Source: Flavobacteriales bacterium (GTDB lineage: Bacteria; Bacteroidota; Bacteroidia; UBA10329). Taken from it: a stretch of DNA of 64,000 bases. The notes under the pieces are model-generated. The model made no database searches, had not been told where the DNA came from, and saw only the letters and a list, made by a program, of their open reading frames with translations. Shown here piece by piece: positions 17,101 to 25,923 of the stretch (positions are counted from its first letter, which is position 1; every line of letters begins with the position of its first letter). The stretch is from contig JAIPBM010000007.1 of the NCBI GenBank assembly GCA_021739695.1, positions 62,001-126,000 of the forward strand, given 5' to 3'. The translations under genes and the position numbers were made by a program.

Positions 17101-19193
17101 AAAAACGCCAAAGCTCCTCCCTGTGGCTCCAACACCCATTCTTCCGAAATGGAAGTTGGCACACTTGCAGGTTGATGAATGTCTCCAGCATAGCACGAGT
17201 TGGCCATCATCACTGGATATTTTCCATTGTCGTTTCCGAACAGGGATGGATGATCGATGCTGACATCGAATCCAACAGCTGAACCGTGACCAAAGAAATT
17301 GATGAGCTGAACGCCATTGTTTATCAGCTGCGTAATGGAATCGACCTGCGTAATTTGGAAGGGCTGCGAACTTGTTTTTTGAAAAGTCTGAACGCTTCCA
17401 CCAAAGAGTGTGTCTTCAATGATGTACTTATACGAATCCATGAATGCACGAATCTGCAATAATTCGGTTCCAGCTGTTCCACCAGAAAAATGAAGGATCT
17501 TCTTCATCCAAAAGGCATTGTCCAAGGCTTCAAATTCCTGAACCTTATCCATATAATCTGAAACCTGCTGTGGGGTTTTGGCAGCCAAACGTCCAACTGG
17601 AATTCCGGTTTCTTCCAAATACGTTCCTGTACCAAGAAATGAAGTCAACATATTATCGCTTGGTGGATAACCGAAAGAAGGCACGAGTATCTGTGAAAAA
17701 AGCGCTGGATTTGTTCGTGAGGAAACAGCATTTACCGCCTTTCCTACGAGGAAAATATGCTTCGGAGCGCTGAGGTTTGCCAAGGCCCAATCGGCAAATT
17801 TGCGAATGGCTAGCGGGTGTTTTTCGATTCCCCAACCGAATTGAGCGTAAAGTTCGTTCACATCAATTCCAATGGCCGTGTGACCTGAAATATTCCTGTA
17901 AGCCGCATATTGCTGCACTTCAGAATAAAAGGAAGGATGCCCAATGGCGAAGTAATCTGTATTTGGATCTAGGGCATTGAAATCGGTAAAAAAGACCGAA
18001 CCATTGGATCCAGCAGGTTCAATTTCGGTAATGGCATTTGATACGATCAGTGCTTCGTTGGTAAGATAGCATTGCTTGAGCGAACCATTATCAGGAATCA
18101 AAAATTGATAATTGCCAGATGTACCGCCAACATCGATGCGTCTGTGATTTGTAAGATCGTACAAGCGTGGATTGGCCTGCGAAAATCCACTCAACTGAAT
18201 ACGACTTTTTGCCTGCGTTGGATAACTCGGATTATCATCCACAATGAAACTGGCCGTTTGTCCATTGCCAACATTGGGAGTTTGCGGATAGCGAACTTTC
18301 ACATAAGCCACCGTTGCCCGATAGGCGAAGTTGGCCGGTGTATTGTTCATTGAGAACGTGAAATTGGATGTGTTGGCGCCAAGCGAAGAAGTCGGCACTG
18401 TAAAATTGTATCGGTAGGCATTATAACCGACCATCACTGTATCGAAGTTGATGGATGGTCCAACTATCCGTAGGTTCTTATTATCGGATGACTGACCTAC
18501 AATGCTAACCTCCACTTCAGCATCTGGCCCAGTAGCATATCTATAAGGTGTGGCCAAATTCCAGAAACTATCTGTCCAACCTGCATCAAAGTAGTAACCG
18601 TAAAATCCTTCGCCACCTGTGTACAACGGACTGGTGCTGCTTGTCTGCGCGTAGGTCAATCCATAGTAATACGTGTCGTGCAGCTCGTCTATCTCGTCCC
18701 GTAAAATGTATTGCGATGCTGTGTAAGCACTGAAATTGACATCCGATTCAGTTGTCATTCGGGCATTCGTCAACAAATTATTCCATGTAATGAAGTACCA
18801 AATGGTATCGTTGAATAAACTGTGGTACGGATTGGCGTTATTCAATGGATTGTCGAAATACACATCGGTATCAAAAACACCATCATTCTTTCGAGCGTAG
18901 AATTCAACGAAATCGGTTGGATCGAACACGCCATCCGATTCTCCCTCTACATAAATGAACTGTTGTTCGCCACGGGCAAAAACCTGAAGATTCCTTGGGT
19001 CGATATTACTCAAACTGATGCCTTGAGCCGCTAAGGCATCATTCAGCGCTTGGAAGCTGATGCGGTAAACGCCTTCTTGATAAATTTTAAACTTGAAATG
19101 AGGTTGAGAAGCATTCACCCATTCATTACCATAAGGTTGTGAAAGGGCAAATACGGACTGAAGCAAAAAGGCAATCAGTAAAAGTTTTCTCAT
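14151..19193 (-). CDS. porU2: Putative T9SS sortase PorU2 (C25 peptidase family)
   Basis: A 1680-residue protein of the gingipain-type C25 cysteine peptidase family, the family of the T9SS sortase PorU, which removes C-terminal sorting domains at the cell surface. After the signal peptide (ending LS-QPY) the N-terminal half holds beta-rich domains; the peptidase core shows a catalytic His in FFGHGSAVGF (~634) and a catalytic Cys in MANSCYAGD (~665). Ig-like domains follow, and the last ~100 residues (LNYPNPFSTSTQFVF, MTITGKVV, LANGVYLYRM) are a T9SS type A tail. It is much longer than PorU (about 1100-1300 residues) and is paired with a PorV paralog, which fits the PorU2 family. The start overlaps the end of porV2 by 4 nt, so the two are co-translated. 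Confidence 0.82.
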   Translation of the reverse strand: MRKLLLIAFLLQSVFALSQPYGNEWVNASQPHFKFKIYQEGVYRISFQALNDALAAQGISLSNIDPRNLQVFARGEQQFIYVEGESDGVFDPTDFVEFYARKNDGVFDTDVYFDNPLNNANPYHSLFNDTIWYFITWNNLLTNARMTTESDVNFSAYTASQYILRDEIDELHDTYYYGLTYAQTSSTSPLYTGGEGFYGYYFDAGWTDSFWNLATPYRYATGPDAEVEVSIVGQSSDNKNLRIVGPSINFDTVMVGYNAYRYNFTVPTSSLGANTSNFTFSMNNTPANFAYRATVAYVKVRYPQTPNVGNGQTASFIVDDNPSYPTQAKSRIQLSGFSQANPRLYDLTNHRRIDVGGTSGNYQFLIPDNGSLKQCYLTNEALIVSNAITEIEPAGSNGSVFFTDFNALDPNTDYFAIGHPSFYSEVQQYAAYRNISGHTAIGIDVNELYAQFGWGIEKHPLAIRKFADWALANLSAPKHIFLVGKAVNAVSSRTNPALFSQILVPSFGYPPSDNMLTSFLGTGTYLEETGIPVGRLAAKTPQQVSDYMDKVQEFEALDNAFWMKKILHFSGGTAGTELLQIRAFMDSYKYIIEDTLFGGSVQTFQKTSSQPFQITQVDSITQLINNGVQLINFFGHGSAVGFDVSIDHPSLFGNDNGKYPVMMANSCYAGDIHQPASVPTSISEEWVLEPQGGALAFLATIGPGSKFYLNSYCTNFYHSLSHLEYANTIGWQVKRTIKENAQPFNDITKIHDLEYTLHGDPAINISDRPLPDLMVDQQSVWFEPEEITTEMQEFEMNIKITNLGAAFTDTFAIEIARQLPTGETDTTITIFHPPVYYLDTVTVFIPIDLIDGLGINTLCISLDNTQLIEELLEVNNDVCVDVNVLSPDIVPIWPYKFAVIPDQGPTLKCSTGNPFAPVKTYRIELDTTDLFNSPLMQFTTITQGGGVVNWTPSLLQNMPDSTVYFWRASIDSATYGYYKWRESSFQYIIDKYGWGQAHYFQYKEDVHVNMIYDRPQRDWDFVQTAKQFKINNFGNPTTLAQGEAINFFIDNGREEYLGCTGGNVYTPQLLTAVMDACTLAPWQTPGNDPITGDFYPGNGAQGQLEPCRTRPEKWYQWATPNSTSMNNMVTFLSTTVPDSNYIGIATWLNVNLAGLPANVLQTLHDLGATAIDTLSGVPYAFFCKKGDPSTAIEVFGSQLSDVISLTAEMKGCYNQGTITTKYIGPTSQWKSLHVRSHPKETPTLDSIAINVIGVRPSGAEEVVMSGIDGNSTDILDLFNSIDATEFPRLKLNAYCQDDSSASTPPQMDRWQVLFAGVPEAALNPHISYSFESDTINDGDLLKFHVAIENISEFDMDSLLVHYWIEDAQGNRNYIPYPRQAPLLVGDILLDTIVTNPIQFLGGNVFWVEVNPRRPDQQYGYDQLEQYHFNNLASVQFAVNGDGINPIMDVTFDGIHILDGDIVSAKPYVVIELDDESQFRLLNDTSDFQVFLKMPDTESLKRIWFKNFTNMQFYPGQAPDNKARIEWPAEFAVDGVYELWVQGYDQSNNAAGDQYYRISFEVINEATVSNVLNYPNPFSTSTQFVFTLTGSQQPDYFKIQIMTITGKVVREITMDDLGQMNIGRNVTQYAWDGKDTYGDQLANGVYLYRMVARLQGDYIKHRDSGADKWIESGFGKMMLIR

Positions 19194-20302
19194 TCAGCCT
19201 TCGGTTTCTTCTTAAACATATCCTTGTGAATGTCAGCTCGCAAGGAAAACACGTTACTGAACAACGCTACCGACTGATTACCTACATCGGTCAGTGCGTA
19301 ATCAATGTAGAAATCTTTTATACGAACACCAATACCAACGTTGGGCTGCCATGTCCAAACTTTATCGCCCGTATCGTTGGTGTAATCCTGAATGTTGGTC
19401 ACGCCAAACCTTACAAAAACAAAATCGGAGTAGAACATTTCCATTCCCCAATGTGGTTCAATGCTTATTGGGTCGCCTTTTATGAGCACGGATCTTTTTC
19501 CGTCAAAAGTGAAATCGAAATCAAACTCTGTGTAAAGACCGAATTTCTTGTAAATATTGAATCTGCGTCCTGCTGCAAGAATCAACTTCGGAAGAGTTAC
19601 CTCCAGCGAATTTTTCGGGATTTCGTTACCTGTCTGTTGCCAAACTTCCTTGGTCTTATCATCTAGCGTGAAATTCCAAGCATTGAACGTTGAGGTTACG
19701 TCTCGCGCCATCAGACCGAATTTCCATTTTCCGCGATCGTATTGCACGCCACCATCCAATCCGAAACCCCACGAATGGGCAAATTTCCCCACGTGACGGT
19801 AGACAACTTTTACCGTTCCGCCATAGCGGAGCCCCGGAATCTTGGTGCTTCTTCGGCCAATACTGATAAGAAAGGCGTAATCTGCCGCGGTGAATGACGT
19901 GACCTTATCGTAATTGATATTTCCTTCATCATCCAACAACTGGGTTGTATTAGGAATATCATCAACACCAAAACGGATAAAACTGAAGGCTGCTTGCGTG
20001 TTCTCATCCACGATAGGTGCAGAAACAGCCGCATAATCGTATTTGGCAATGCCTGCAAAATATTCGGAGTGCATCAACGACACTTGCCATTTCTGCTCGG
20101 CCAATGGCAAGGCTGCTGGGTTCCAATATCCACCCGTGACATCGTTAACGCTAGCAATCATGCTGTTTGCCATTCCCATGCCTCGGGCTCCTACTCCGAT
20201 TGCGAGGAACTCGTTGCTGTATTTAGGTGCCTGAGCAAAAGCGCTACCAACAGCCATGAAAAAGAGTGAAAAAAGAAGGGAGACTTGGAGGGATCTCGTC
20301 AT
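19190..20302 (-). CDS. porV2: Putative T9SS outer-membrane protein PorV2
   Basis: A 370-residue outer-membrane beta-barrel protein of the PorV/PorQ (FadL-like) family. The signal peptide ends AFA-QAP; the N-terminus carries the family hallmark FLAIGVGARGMGMANSMIASVNDVTG split across residues ~30-55 and GGYWNPAAL, as in PorV, which shuttles cargo from the secretion pore to the sortase. The gene overlaps porU2 downstream by 4 nt. PorV itself is normally encoded next to porU, but here the partner is the long PorU2 form, so I assign the second paralog. A weak TAACTTTA sits ~20 nt before the ATG as a possible -7 box. The barrel end is KPKAE rather than the usual aromatic residue. Confidence 0.82.
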   Translation of the reverse strand: MTRSLQVSLLFSLFFMAVGSAFAQAPKYSNEFLAIGVGARGMGMANSMIASVNDVTGGYWNPAALPLAEQKWQVSLMHSEYFAGIAKYDYAAVSAPIVDENTQAAFSFIRFGVDDIPNTTQLLDDEGNINYDKVTSFTAADYAFLISIGRRSTKIPGLRYGGTVKVVYRHVGKFAHSWGFGLDGGVQYDRGKWKFGLMARDVTSTFNAWNFTLDDKTKEVWQQTGNEIPKNSLEVTLPKLILAAGRRFNIYKKFGLYTEFDFDFTFDGKRSVLIKGDPISIEPHWGMEMFYSDFVFVRFGVTNIQDYTNDTGDKVWTWQPNVGIGVRIKDFYIDYALTDVGNQSVALFSNVFSLRADIHKDMFKKKPKAE

Positions 20303-20460
20303 GTGTGCAATGAGGAATTAAAGTTATCAAAAATGGCATTCCAAATGGTTGCCGACACCGCTAACGGAATACCTTTCTGAAAATTGTGTCGAAAGTAGTT
20401 CTTAGGTTTTAACGACATCGGTTTGAAGTTGTAAAAATGTGCCCATTTTAGAGGCCGCCA

Positions 20461-21591
20461 ATGGGACAGAAAGTATTCTTCAAAAACCTTGATGCACTTC
20501 GGTTCATTGCGTTTCTGTTCATTTTCCTTGGACATGCGCTTGACACGGACAGTAGCGTAATACGTGATTCAGGGGCATATGGTTGGGTAAAAAACTACGT
20601 TTATATTTTCGGAAAAACCGGATTTAGCTTTGCTTTTGTGCTGTCGAGCTACATCAACACATGGGTTATTTTGGAAGAACGACACCAAGCGGGCACTTTC
20701 AAACCATGGCTTTACTATATAAGACGTGCGCTTCGGATCTGGCCGCTTTACTTCCTCGTTCTTTTCATCGGGTTCGTGCTTATCCCTCTAGGAATGGAGT
20801 TGATAGGAGAACCTTACAAGGAAATTGGAAACCCGTGGTATTTCATCCTTTTCGTTGGCAATTTCTTTCTGATTGAACACGGTTGGACTCATTCCCCCAT
20901 TATCAGTGTGCTTTGGAGTGTCTCGGTGGAAGAACAGTTTTACATTTTCTGGCCCTTTCTGCTCATCGTTTTTCGCAAAAATGAAAAGTGGCTGTTTGCT
21001 TTGATGCTCACCATTTTCATTAGCACAACTGTCCGTTTATTCGGAACAGATGTGAATCTGTGGTTTCACACGCTATTCCTTCTGGGCGACATCTGCCTTG
21101 GAGCCTTTTTCGCTTTCATATCATTCAATCGTAATTGCGGATTTGAAAGCTTACGGTCATTGAATCGAACTGTCATCATTTCCATCTATGCTCTTTTCGT
21201 CCTTTCGCTTCTGTTCTATCACTTTTTATTTGATGGCATTTGGCTTTCAGGAACCATCAGTCTTATTACAGAAAAGCTGTTCTATGCAGTCTTACTATCG
21301 TTCTTCATTTTTGAACAGAATTTCTGCGAAAACAGTTTTTTCAAGTTTGGGAAGCTAAAAACCTTGAGCTATTTGGGCACCATTAGTTACGGCCTGTTCT
21401 GTTTTCATGAAATCGGTTTGCTGGTGGCAAACCGAATTCTACTATGGCTAGACCTTAATAATGATGTGTGGGCTTTTCTGATGATGAAACCGCTGTTCGC
21501 TTTCGTTGCCATTGCCCCTTTTGCCGCATTGAGCTGGCATTATTTCGAGCTTCCAATTCTAGGAATGAAACGCTACTTCTACACCAAGTAG
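20461..21591 (+). CDS. Acyltransferase family 3 (OafA/YrhL-like) membrane protein
   Basis: A 376-residue integral membrane O-acyltransferase with about ten transmembrane helices and no SGNH domain. N-terminal LDALRFIAFLFIFLGHAL holds the catalytic-type His of the family; YYIRRALRIWPLYFLVL is the arginine-rich signature after the second helix; WSVSVEEQFYIFWPFLL is the conserved VEEQFY block. Such proteins transfer acetyl or other acyl groups to sugars of surface polysaccharides. It is divergent from porV2 (158 bp apart) and ends 7 bp from the convergent TPR gene, so it appears monocistronic. The acceptor is unknown; a role in modifying lipopolysaccharide or exopolysaccharide is inferred from the family. 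Confidence 0.88.
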   Translation: MGQKVFFKNLDALRFIAFLFIFLGHALDTDSSVIRDSGAYGWVKNYVYIFGKTGFSFAFVLSSYINTWVILEERHQAGTFKPWLYYIRRALRIWPLYFLVLFIGFVLIPLGMELIGEPYKEIGNPWYFILFVGNFFLIEHGWTHSPIISVLWSVSVEEQFYIFWPFLLIVFRKNEKWLFALMLTIFISTTVRLFGTDVNLWFHTLFLLGDICLGAFFAFISFNRNCGFESLRSLNRTVIISIYALFVLSLLFYHFLFDGIWLSGTISLITEKLFYAVLLSFFIFEQNFCENSFFKFGKLKTLSYLGTISYGLFCFHEIGLLVANRILLWLDLNNDVWAFLMMKPLFAFVAIAPFAALSWHYFELPILGMKRYFYTK

Positions 21592-21598
21592 CAGCTCT

Positions 21599-22603
21599 TT
21601 ATTTTCGTTGAAATTCCTTGATCAACTGACGCTGACGAAACTGTTCGTTTTTGCGTTGAACCGATAGCTGTTGTTCTTCTTTCTGACCATCCATGTAGCG
21701 CTGCAGGTATTCATTACCCTCGTTGTCTTCTCCCAGATCATGACAAACTTGGCTCAAACATTTGAGAATTTCGTACTCAGAGAATTTCAAGCCGATTGAC
21801 CTTGAATAGTTGAGCGCACTTTTAAGTTCCACTTTTGCTTTTTCGAGCTTTCCCATTCGGTGCAAGGTCACTCCAATATTCATCAGAGAAGTGGAAATTC
21901 CCCGTTTGTGTTGTTCTCGTTTATGCAACTCAAGCGCTCTACGCACCAGTTCCAATCCTTTATCATACTGACCCTGATACACGTAAACTCCGGCCATGCC
22001 GCCCAACATGTTTGCAGCTCCTTGATTTTGGTTGATCTCCTTGTAAAAATCGAGTGCGTGCTCAAAGCATTCCATGGCCTCGTCATATCTACCCAGTTTA
22101 AAGTAGATATGACCGATATTTCCAGTGATGGTAGCAGCGAAATGCTGTTTGTCTGCACGTCTGGCAGCCGAAAGCCCCTCATCAAAATACTCAAGCGCAA
22201 TCCGATATTCTTCCATGGTACCCGAAATGATGCCCATTCCGCAATAGCAACGAGCCGCACCATATAGATCTCCAAGACCAAGATATTTATCTAAAGCCCG
22301 TTCAAAATTCTCAATACTGCTAGAGAATTCGGCCAATTTCCATAGCATATTGGCCATGCTTTCGCGCGCACTTGCCATGGAATATCTGTCCTTCAGCATA
22401 GTTGCAAGTTCTAGCGCTTCATTCGCGCGCTTCCATCCCTCCACGTAATCATCATCCTTCAGCAATTCCACTAGCCGAAGCAATGTTTCCAATCGCGCGC
22501 TATCACCCAACGGTTCCCCGAGGGATTTTTCCAACTCAATAATATCTCGTTCCATTCCTGATTGATTGGTTTTATGTAGAAAGAGATGAAAAAGTTTCAG
22601 CAT
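21599..22603 (-). CDS. Cytoplasmic tetratricopeptide repeat protein
   Basis: A 334-residue protein made of about seven TPR units (for instance NIGHIYFKLGRYDEAMECFE and SLMNIGVTLHRMGKLEKAKV), with no signal peptide and no obvious effector domain; the C-terminus is a charged, Gln-rich helix (QRKNEQFRQRQLIKEF), possibly a coiled coil. This resembles the sensory half of Bacteroidota TPR regulators without the membrane helix and HTH. The first Met may be upstream of the true start; the Met at residue 17 (22555, MERDIIELEKS) removes a hydrophobic leader that does not look like a good signal and is a good alternative. Divergent from pssA. Partner proteins are unknown. Confidence 0.7.
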   Translation of the reverse strand: MLKLFHLFLHKTNQSGMERDIIELEKSLGEPLGDSARLETLLRLVELLKDDDYVEGWKRANEALELATMLKDRYSMASARESMANMLWKLAEFSSSIENFERALDKYLGLGDLYGAARCYCGMGIISGTMEEYRIALEYFDEGLSAARRADKQHFAATITGNIGHIYFKLGRYDEAMECFEHALDFYKEINQNQGAANMLGGMAGVYVYQGQYDKGLELVRRALELHKREQHKRGISTSLMNIGVTLHRMGKLEKAKVELKSALNYSRSIGLKFSEYEILKCLSQVCHDLGEDNEGNEYLQRYMDGQKEEQQLSVQRKNEQFRQRQLIKEFQRK

Positions 22604-22652
22604 TTATGGGCTAATCAAGCAATTGTCCTGAATCGGATAAAAAGGGCTTTGC

Positions 22653-22660
22653 TACCTTCG
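22653..22660 (+). promoter_or_regulatory. Putative -7 box (TACCTTCG) for pssA
   Basis: TACCTTCG differs from TAnnTTTG by one base and ends only 4 nt before the ATG at 22665, so the transcript would be leaderless or nearly so, as at tatC and mrp in this window. Confidence 0.4.
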
Positions 22661-22664
22661 GCAA

Positions 22665-23417
22665 ATGAATCCGATAAAGCATATTCCGAACTTCCTTACC
22701 AGCCTGAATCTGCTTTGTGGCTGCATCGCCATCATCTGTGTTGTATCAGGCAATCCGTTGCTTGCTGCTTTTTTGGTTATAGCTGCTGCAGTGTTCGACT
22801 TTTTTGATGGTTTCGCAGCACGACTACTGAAGGTTTCTTCTCCTATTGGAAAGGAATTGGATTCGCTTGCCGATATGGTGACATTCGGAGTTGTTCCTGG
22901 TCTGATGTTATTGAGTTATTTGGAAGAGAGTACCGGTTGGATGTTTACTGAACTTACGAGTTTTGTTGAACATCCGATGTTGATAGTTCCTTTTGCGATT
23001 CCCGTGTTTTCGGCTCTTCGATTGGCCAAGTTCAACATAGACACACGACAGACAGATAGTTTTCGTGGGTTGCCAACACCTGCCAGTGCCATGTGGGTCA
23101 TTTCCATTCCGTTGATGATTGAATACATGCCATTTCATTTATGGTGGAACCCAAGCCAAGTGATCGTAGACAAATGGTTCATTATCGGATCATCCATCGG
23201 ACTATCGGCATTGATGGTGTCTGACATTCCACTTATGGCCATGAAATTCAAACACTTTGGATGGAAAGGCAACAGAATGCGTTATGGTTTCTTGATAATT
23301 TCGCTGGTTCTGTTGATAATTCTGCGACCAGTTGCCATCCCTATCATCCTATCTTTGTACGTGATTGTTTCCATTATTGACAACCTATTTTTTTCTAAAG
23401 ATGAAGTTCAGAGCTGA
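22665..23417 (+). CDS. pssA: CDP-diacylglycerol--serine O-phosphatidyltransferase
   Basis: A 250-residue integral membrane enzyme that transfers phosphatidyl from CDP-diacylglycerol to serine, giving phosphatidylserine, the precursor of phosphatidylethanolamine. The CDP-alcohol phosphatidyltransferase motif is complete: D45-x2-D48-G49-x2-A52-R53-x8-G62-x3-D66-x3-D70 (DFFDGFAAR and GKELDSLAD). The N-terminal HIPNFLTSLNLLCGC is typical of PssA, and roughly seven hydrophobic helices are present. The gene overlaps purS by 17 nt, so pssA, purS and the GT39 gene form one operon. Confidence 0.93.
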   Translation: MNPIKHIPNFLTSLNLLCGCIAIICVVSGNPLLAAFLVIAAAVFDFFDGFAARLLKVSSPIGKELDSLADMVTFGVVPGLMLLSYLEESTGWMFTELTSFVEHPMLIVPFAIPVFSALRLAKFNIDTRQTDSFRGLPTPASAMWVISIPLMIEYMPFHLWWNPSQVIVDKWFIIGSSIGLSALMVSDIPLMAMKFKHFGWKGNRMRYGFLIISLVLLIILRPVAIPIILSLYVIVSIIDNLFFSKDEVQS

Positions 23418-23652
23418 GATTGATGTAATGCCTAAAAAAGAACTACTGGATCCACAGGGAAAAGCAGTGAGTTCAAGTATGAAAAATCTTGGTCTGCCTG
23501 AGGTTGGGAACGTTCGCATCGGAAAACACATTTCATTAGAAGTGGAAGCTGACAATGAAGCTTCGGCCAAATTGAAAGTGGAAAAAGCCTGCAAGGAACT
23601 ATTGGCCAATCAGATCATGGAAAGCTTTGAATTTGAGCTTTCGGAAGCTTAG
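23401..23652 (+). CDS. purS: Phosphoribosylformylglycinamidine synthase subunit PurS
   Basis: An 83-residue protein of the PurS family, the small dimerising subunit that links PurL and PurQ in purine synthesis. The start is the ATG at 23401 (MKFRAEIDVMPKK), which fits PurS length and the first beta-strand; a TTG 36 nt upstream in frame would lie deep in pssA. LLDPQGKAV, VGNVRIGKHISLEV and the final LLANQIMESFEFEL helix-strand match the family. The gene overlaps pssA by 17 nt and the GT39 gene by 26 nt. No purL or purQ is nearby. Many Bacteroidota use a single large PurL that needs no PurS, so its presence is informative. Confidence 0.88.
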   Translation: MKFRAEIDVMPKKELLDPQGKAVSSSMKNLGLPEVGNVRIGKHISLEVEADNEASAKLKVEKACKELLANQIMESFEFELSEA

Positions 23653-25198
23653 CCTTTGGGATTTAGCTGTTGCGCTGATCGGGATCTTCTTTGTTCTGAT
23701 CAAGATACCATATCTTAATCTTCCGTATTTCTGGGATGAAGCTTGGGTTTATGCCCCGGCTGTTTTCGACATGTATGAGAATGGCCCAAGCCTTTCTCCC
23801 GATTCGATAGCACCAGAGCTATCTCGAGGCCATCCTATCTTGTTTCATTTCTTGGCCGTTTGCTGGATGACGATTTTCGGAACAAGTTTCACGGTAGTGC
23901 ATCTTTTTCCGCTCTTTCAATCTGTATTGCTCCTTTGGACGATCTACAAACTAGGAAGTTCACTTGCTAATGAACAGGTTGGCTTTTGGGCTGCCGCGCT
24001 TCTTGCTCTACAACCAATTCTGATCCAGCAATCTGGATTTCTACTTCCAGAGGTCCAATTGGCACTCTTTGCCACACTTACCATTCTATTCTATCTGAAG
24101 CGAAAACCGTGGTGGTACATAGCAAGTGCTTCAGCTTTGCTCCTTACTAAGGAAACCGGAATCTTGGTGATTGCCGTAATCGGCATTTTGGAACTTGTAG
24201 ACTTCTTGCGGGAACGCACTTTAACGCGCAAACGAATTTGGGAATTCGTATCGGTAGGTATTCCCGTTGGATTGGCTGCGGTTTATTTCGGTGTGCAATA
24301 CCTGCAATTCGGCTGGTTCATGTTTCCAGAGCACGTAAATATGTTTGAACTAGAGCCTTCCGTTTGGGAGTGGAAACGTGGACTTGTGTATAGTTCCGTT
24401 TTTCTGGAACAACAACGGCCCATTATCATTAGTACGGTATTAGCTTCAGCGGTATTTGCATGGGTTGACGGACCTAAACTACTGCGTATACTTTTCCTAT
24501 TCTGTTTGTTGACTTTGGCCACCATGACAGGATTGGACAGTTGGCTTCCCGGATGGTATTACTATTACGTTTTTCCGGTAATTATTGCCATATCCTTGAT
24601 TTGGACAGGCGTGTTTCTTTTCAAACAAGGCACAAAAAACCACCTCTTTCTTCCCTACACAGGACTGATCTGTACGGTGATGCTGCTGTTCACCTCCACC
24701 CATTTTGTAATTGGGCGATATCTACTTTACCTGCTTCCGTTGGTACTGTTGAGTCTGGTGTTGGTAGCACATTTAGTACTGAAACGTTCGAAATGGCTTT
24801 TTCACGTTCTTATGCTTTGCCTTGGATTGATGTTCTATCACTTGGCCAATAAGGCAGATGCTCGCATGAGTACCAGCAACAATTTGAAATATGTAGATCA
24901 GATCATGGTCTTACAAGATGGCATCGGCTATTTGAGAGAAAACGGGCTTTTTGAAGAATGTATCGTTGGCAGCTTTTTGGTTCAAGAAGCTCTTGGCCAT
25001 CCAGTACAAGGCTATGTGGTAGAAAACTTTAAGCCTCGCTGTTTATTGAGTTCAATTCCTGATGACGTGGATAACGTTATGCTATTAAGCTTTGAAACGA
25101 ATGCTGAGTTGGAAGCAGTAAAAACCGACCAAGACTTCGAAATGACATTCGAAAGCCGTCACGGAGATTTCCGCTCGTGGGTTTACAAGAGAAAGTAA
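23627..25198 (+). CDS. Glycosyltransferase family 39 (ArnT/PMT-like) membrane protein
   Basis: A 523-residue GT-C type membrane protein with about eleven transmembrane helices. The first periplasmic loop has the acidic pair typical of the fold (YFWDEAWVYAPAVFDM), and LSRGHPILFHFL matches the ArnT/PMT loop that contacts the polyprenyl-phosphate sugar donor. Only TTG codons at 23627 and 23633 are available as starts before the first helix; both lie inside purS, giving a 20-26 nt overlap. It is the last gene of the pssA operon and ends 2 bp before the convergent lptB stop. The sugar and acceptor are unknown; lipid A, glycolipid or protein glycosylation are possible. Confidence 0.82.
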   Translation: MNLSFRKLSLWDLAVALIGIFFVLIKIPYLNLPYFWDEAWVYAPAVFDMYENGPSLSPDSIAPELSRGHPILFHFLAVCWMTIFGTSFTVVHLFPLFQSVLLLWTIYKLGSSLANEQVGFWAAALLALQPILIQQSGFLLPEVQLALFATLTILFYLKRKPWWYIASASALLLTKETGILVIAVIGILELVDFLRERTLTRKRIWEFVSVGIPVGLAAVYFGVQYLQFGWFMFPEHVNMFELEPSVWEWKRGLVYSSVFLEQQRPIIISTVLASAVFAWVDGPKLLRILFLFCLLTLATMTGLDSWLPGWYYYYVFPVIIAISLIWTGVFLFKQGTKNHLFLPYTGLICTVMLLFTSTHFVIGRYLLYLLPLVLLSLVLVAHLVLKRSKWLFHVLMLCLGLMFYHLANKADARMSTSNNLKYVDQIMVLQDGIGYLRENGLFEECIVGSFLVQEALGHPVQGYVVENFKPRCLLSSIPDDVDNVMLLSFETNAELEAVKTDQDFEMTFESRHGDFRSWVYKRK

Positions 25199-25200
25199 AG

Positions 25201-25923
25201 CTATCTCAGCACAAAATTCTGCCCCAAATAAACTCTTCGAACCTGCTCATCGTTGGCAAGATCTTCGGCTGAACCCGCTTTCAGAATATCACCTTCAAAA
25301 AGCAGGTAGGCGCGGTCGGTGATGCGAAGCGTTTCGTGAACGTTGTGATCGGTTATTAGGATGCCGATGTTCTTCTTTTTGAGTTTCGCCACAATCTCTT
25401 GGATATCTTCCACCGCAATCGGATCTACTCCAGCAAAGGGTTCATCTAGCAGAATAAAGTGAGGATTGACAGCCAAGCAACGAGCAATTTCTGTCCGTCT
25501 GCGCTCGCCTCCAGAAAGCAGGTCGCCACGGTTCGTGCGAACATGCTGAAGACCGAATTCATCCAGTAGCGATTCAAGTTTTCGGTGCTGTTCTTCTTTC
25601 GAAACCCCAATCATCTCGAGAACTGCCAGAATATTGTCTTCCACAGTAAGCTTTCGGAACACAGACGCTTCTTGCGGCAAGTAACCAATACCGAGCTGAG
25701 CTCGCTTATACATAGGCAAGGATGTAATGTCCTTATCATCGAGGTAAATGGCACCTTCGTTCGGTCTGATCAAGCCAACTATCATATAGAAAGACGTGGT
25801 CTTACCTGCTCCGTTCGGACCAAGAAGTCCAACAATTTCGCCTTGACTTACTTCAATGGAAACACCCTTTACAACCACTCGGCTGCCATACTTCTTCTTG
25901 ATGTTCTCGGCCCGTAGTTTCAT
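25201..25923 (-). CDS. lptB: LPS export ABC transporter ATP-binding protein
   Basis: A 240-residue ATPase that powers LptFGC-mediated lipopolysaccharide transport to the outer membrane. Walker [10 protein letters not shown] (35-43), Q-loop region PQEASVF, signature LSGGERRR, Walker [14 protein letters not shown] and switch His in ITDHNV are all intact. [20 protein letters not shown] is the LptB-specific stretch just after the Walker A region. I use the ATG at 25923 (MKLRAENI), which overlaps the TAA of the DUF5686 gene by one base; a longer frame to 25959 would add a non-homologous 12-residue tail within that gene. It forms an operon with the DUF5686 gene and tatC. Confidence 0.93.
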   Translation of the reverse strand: MKLRAENIKKKYGSRVVVKGVSIEVSQGEIVGLLGPNGAGKTTSFYMIVGLIRPNEGAIYLDDKDITSLPMYKRAQLGIGYLPQEASVFRKLTVEDNILAVLEMIGVSKEEQHRKLESLLDEFGLQHVRTNRGDLLSGGERRRTEIARCLAVNPHFILLDEPFAGVDPIAVEDIQEIVAKLKKKNIGILITDHNVHETLRITDRAYLLFEGDILKAGSAEDLANDEQVRRVYLGQNFVLR

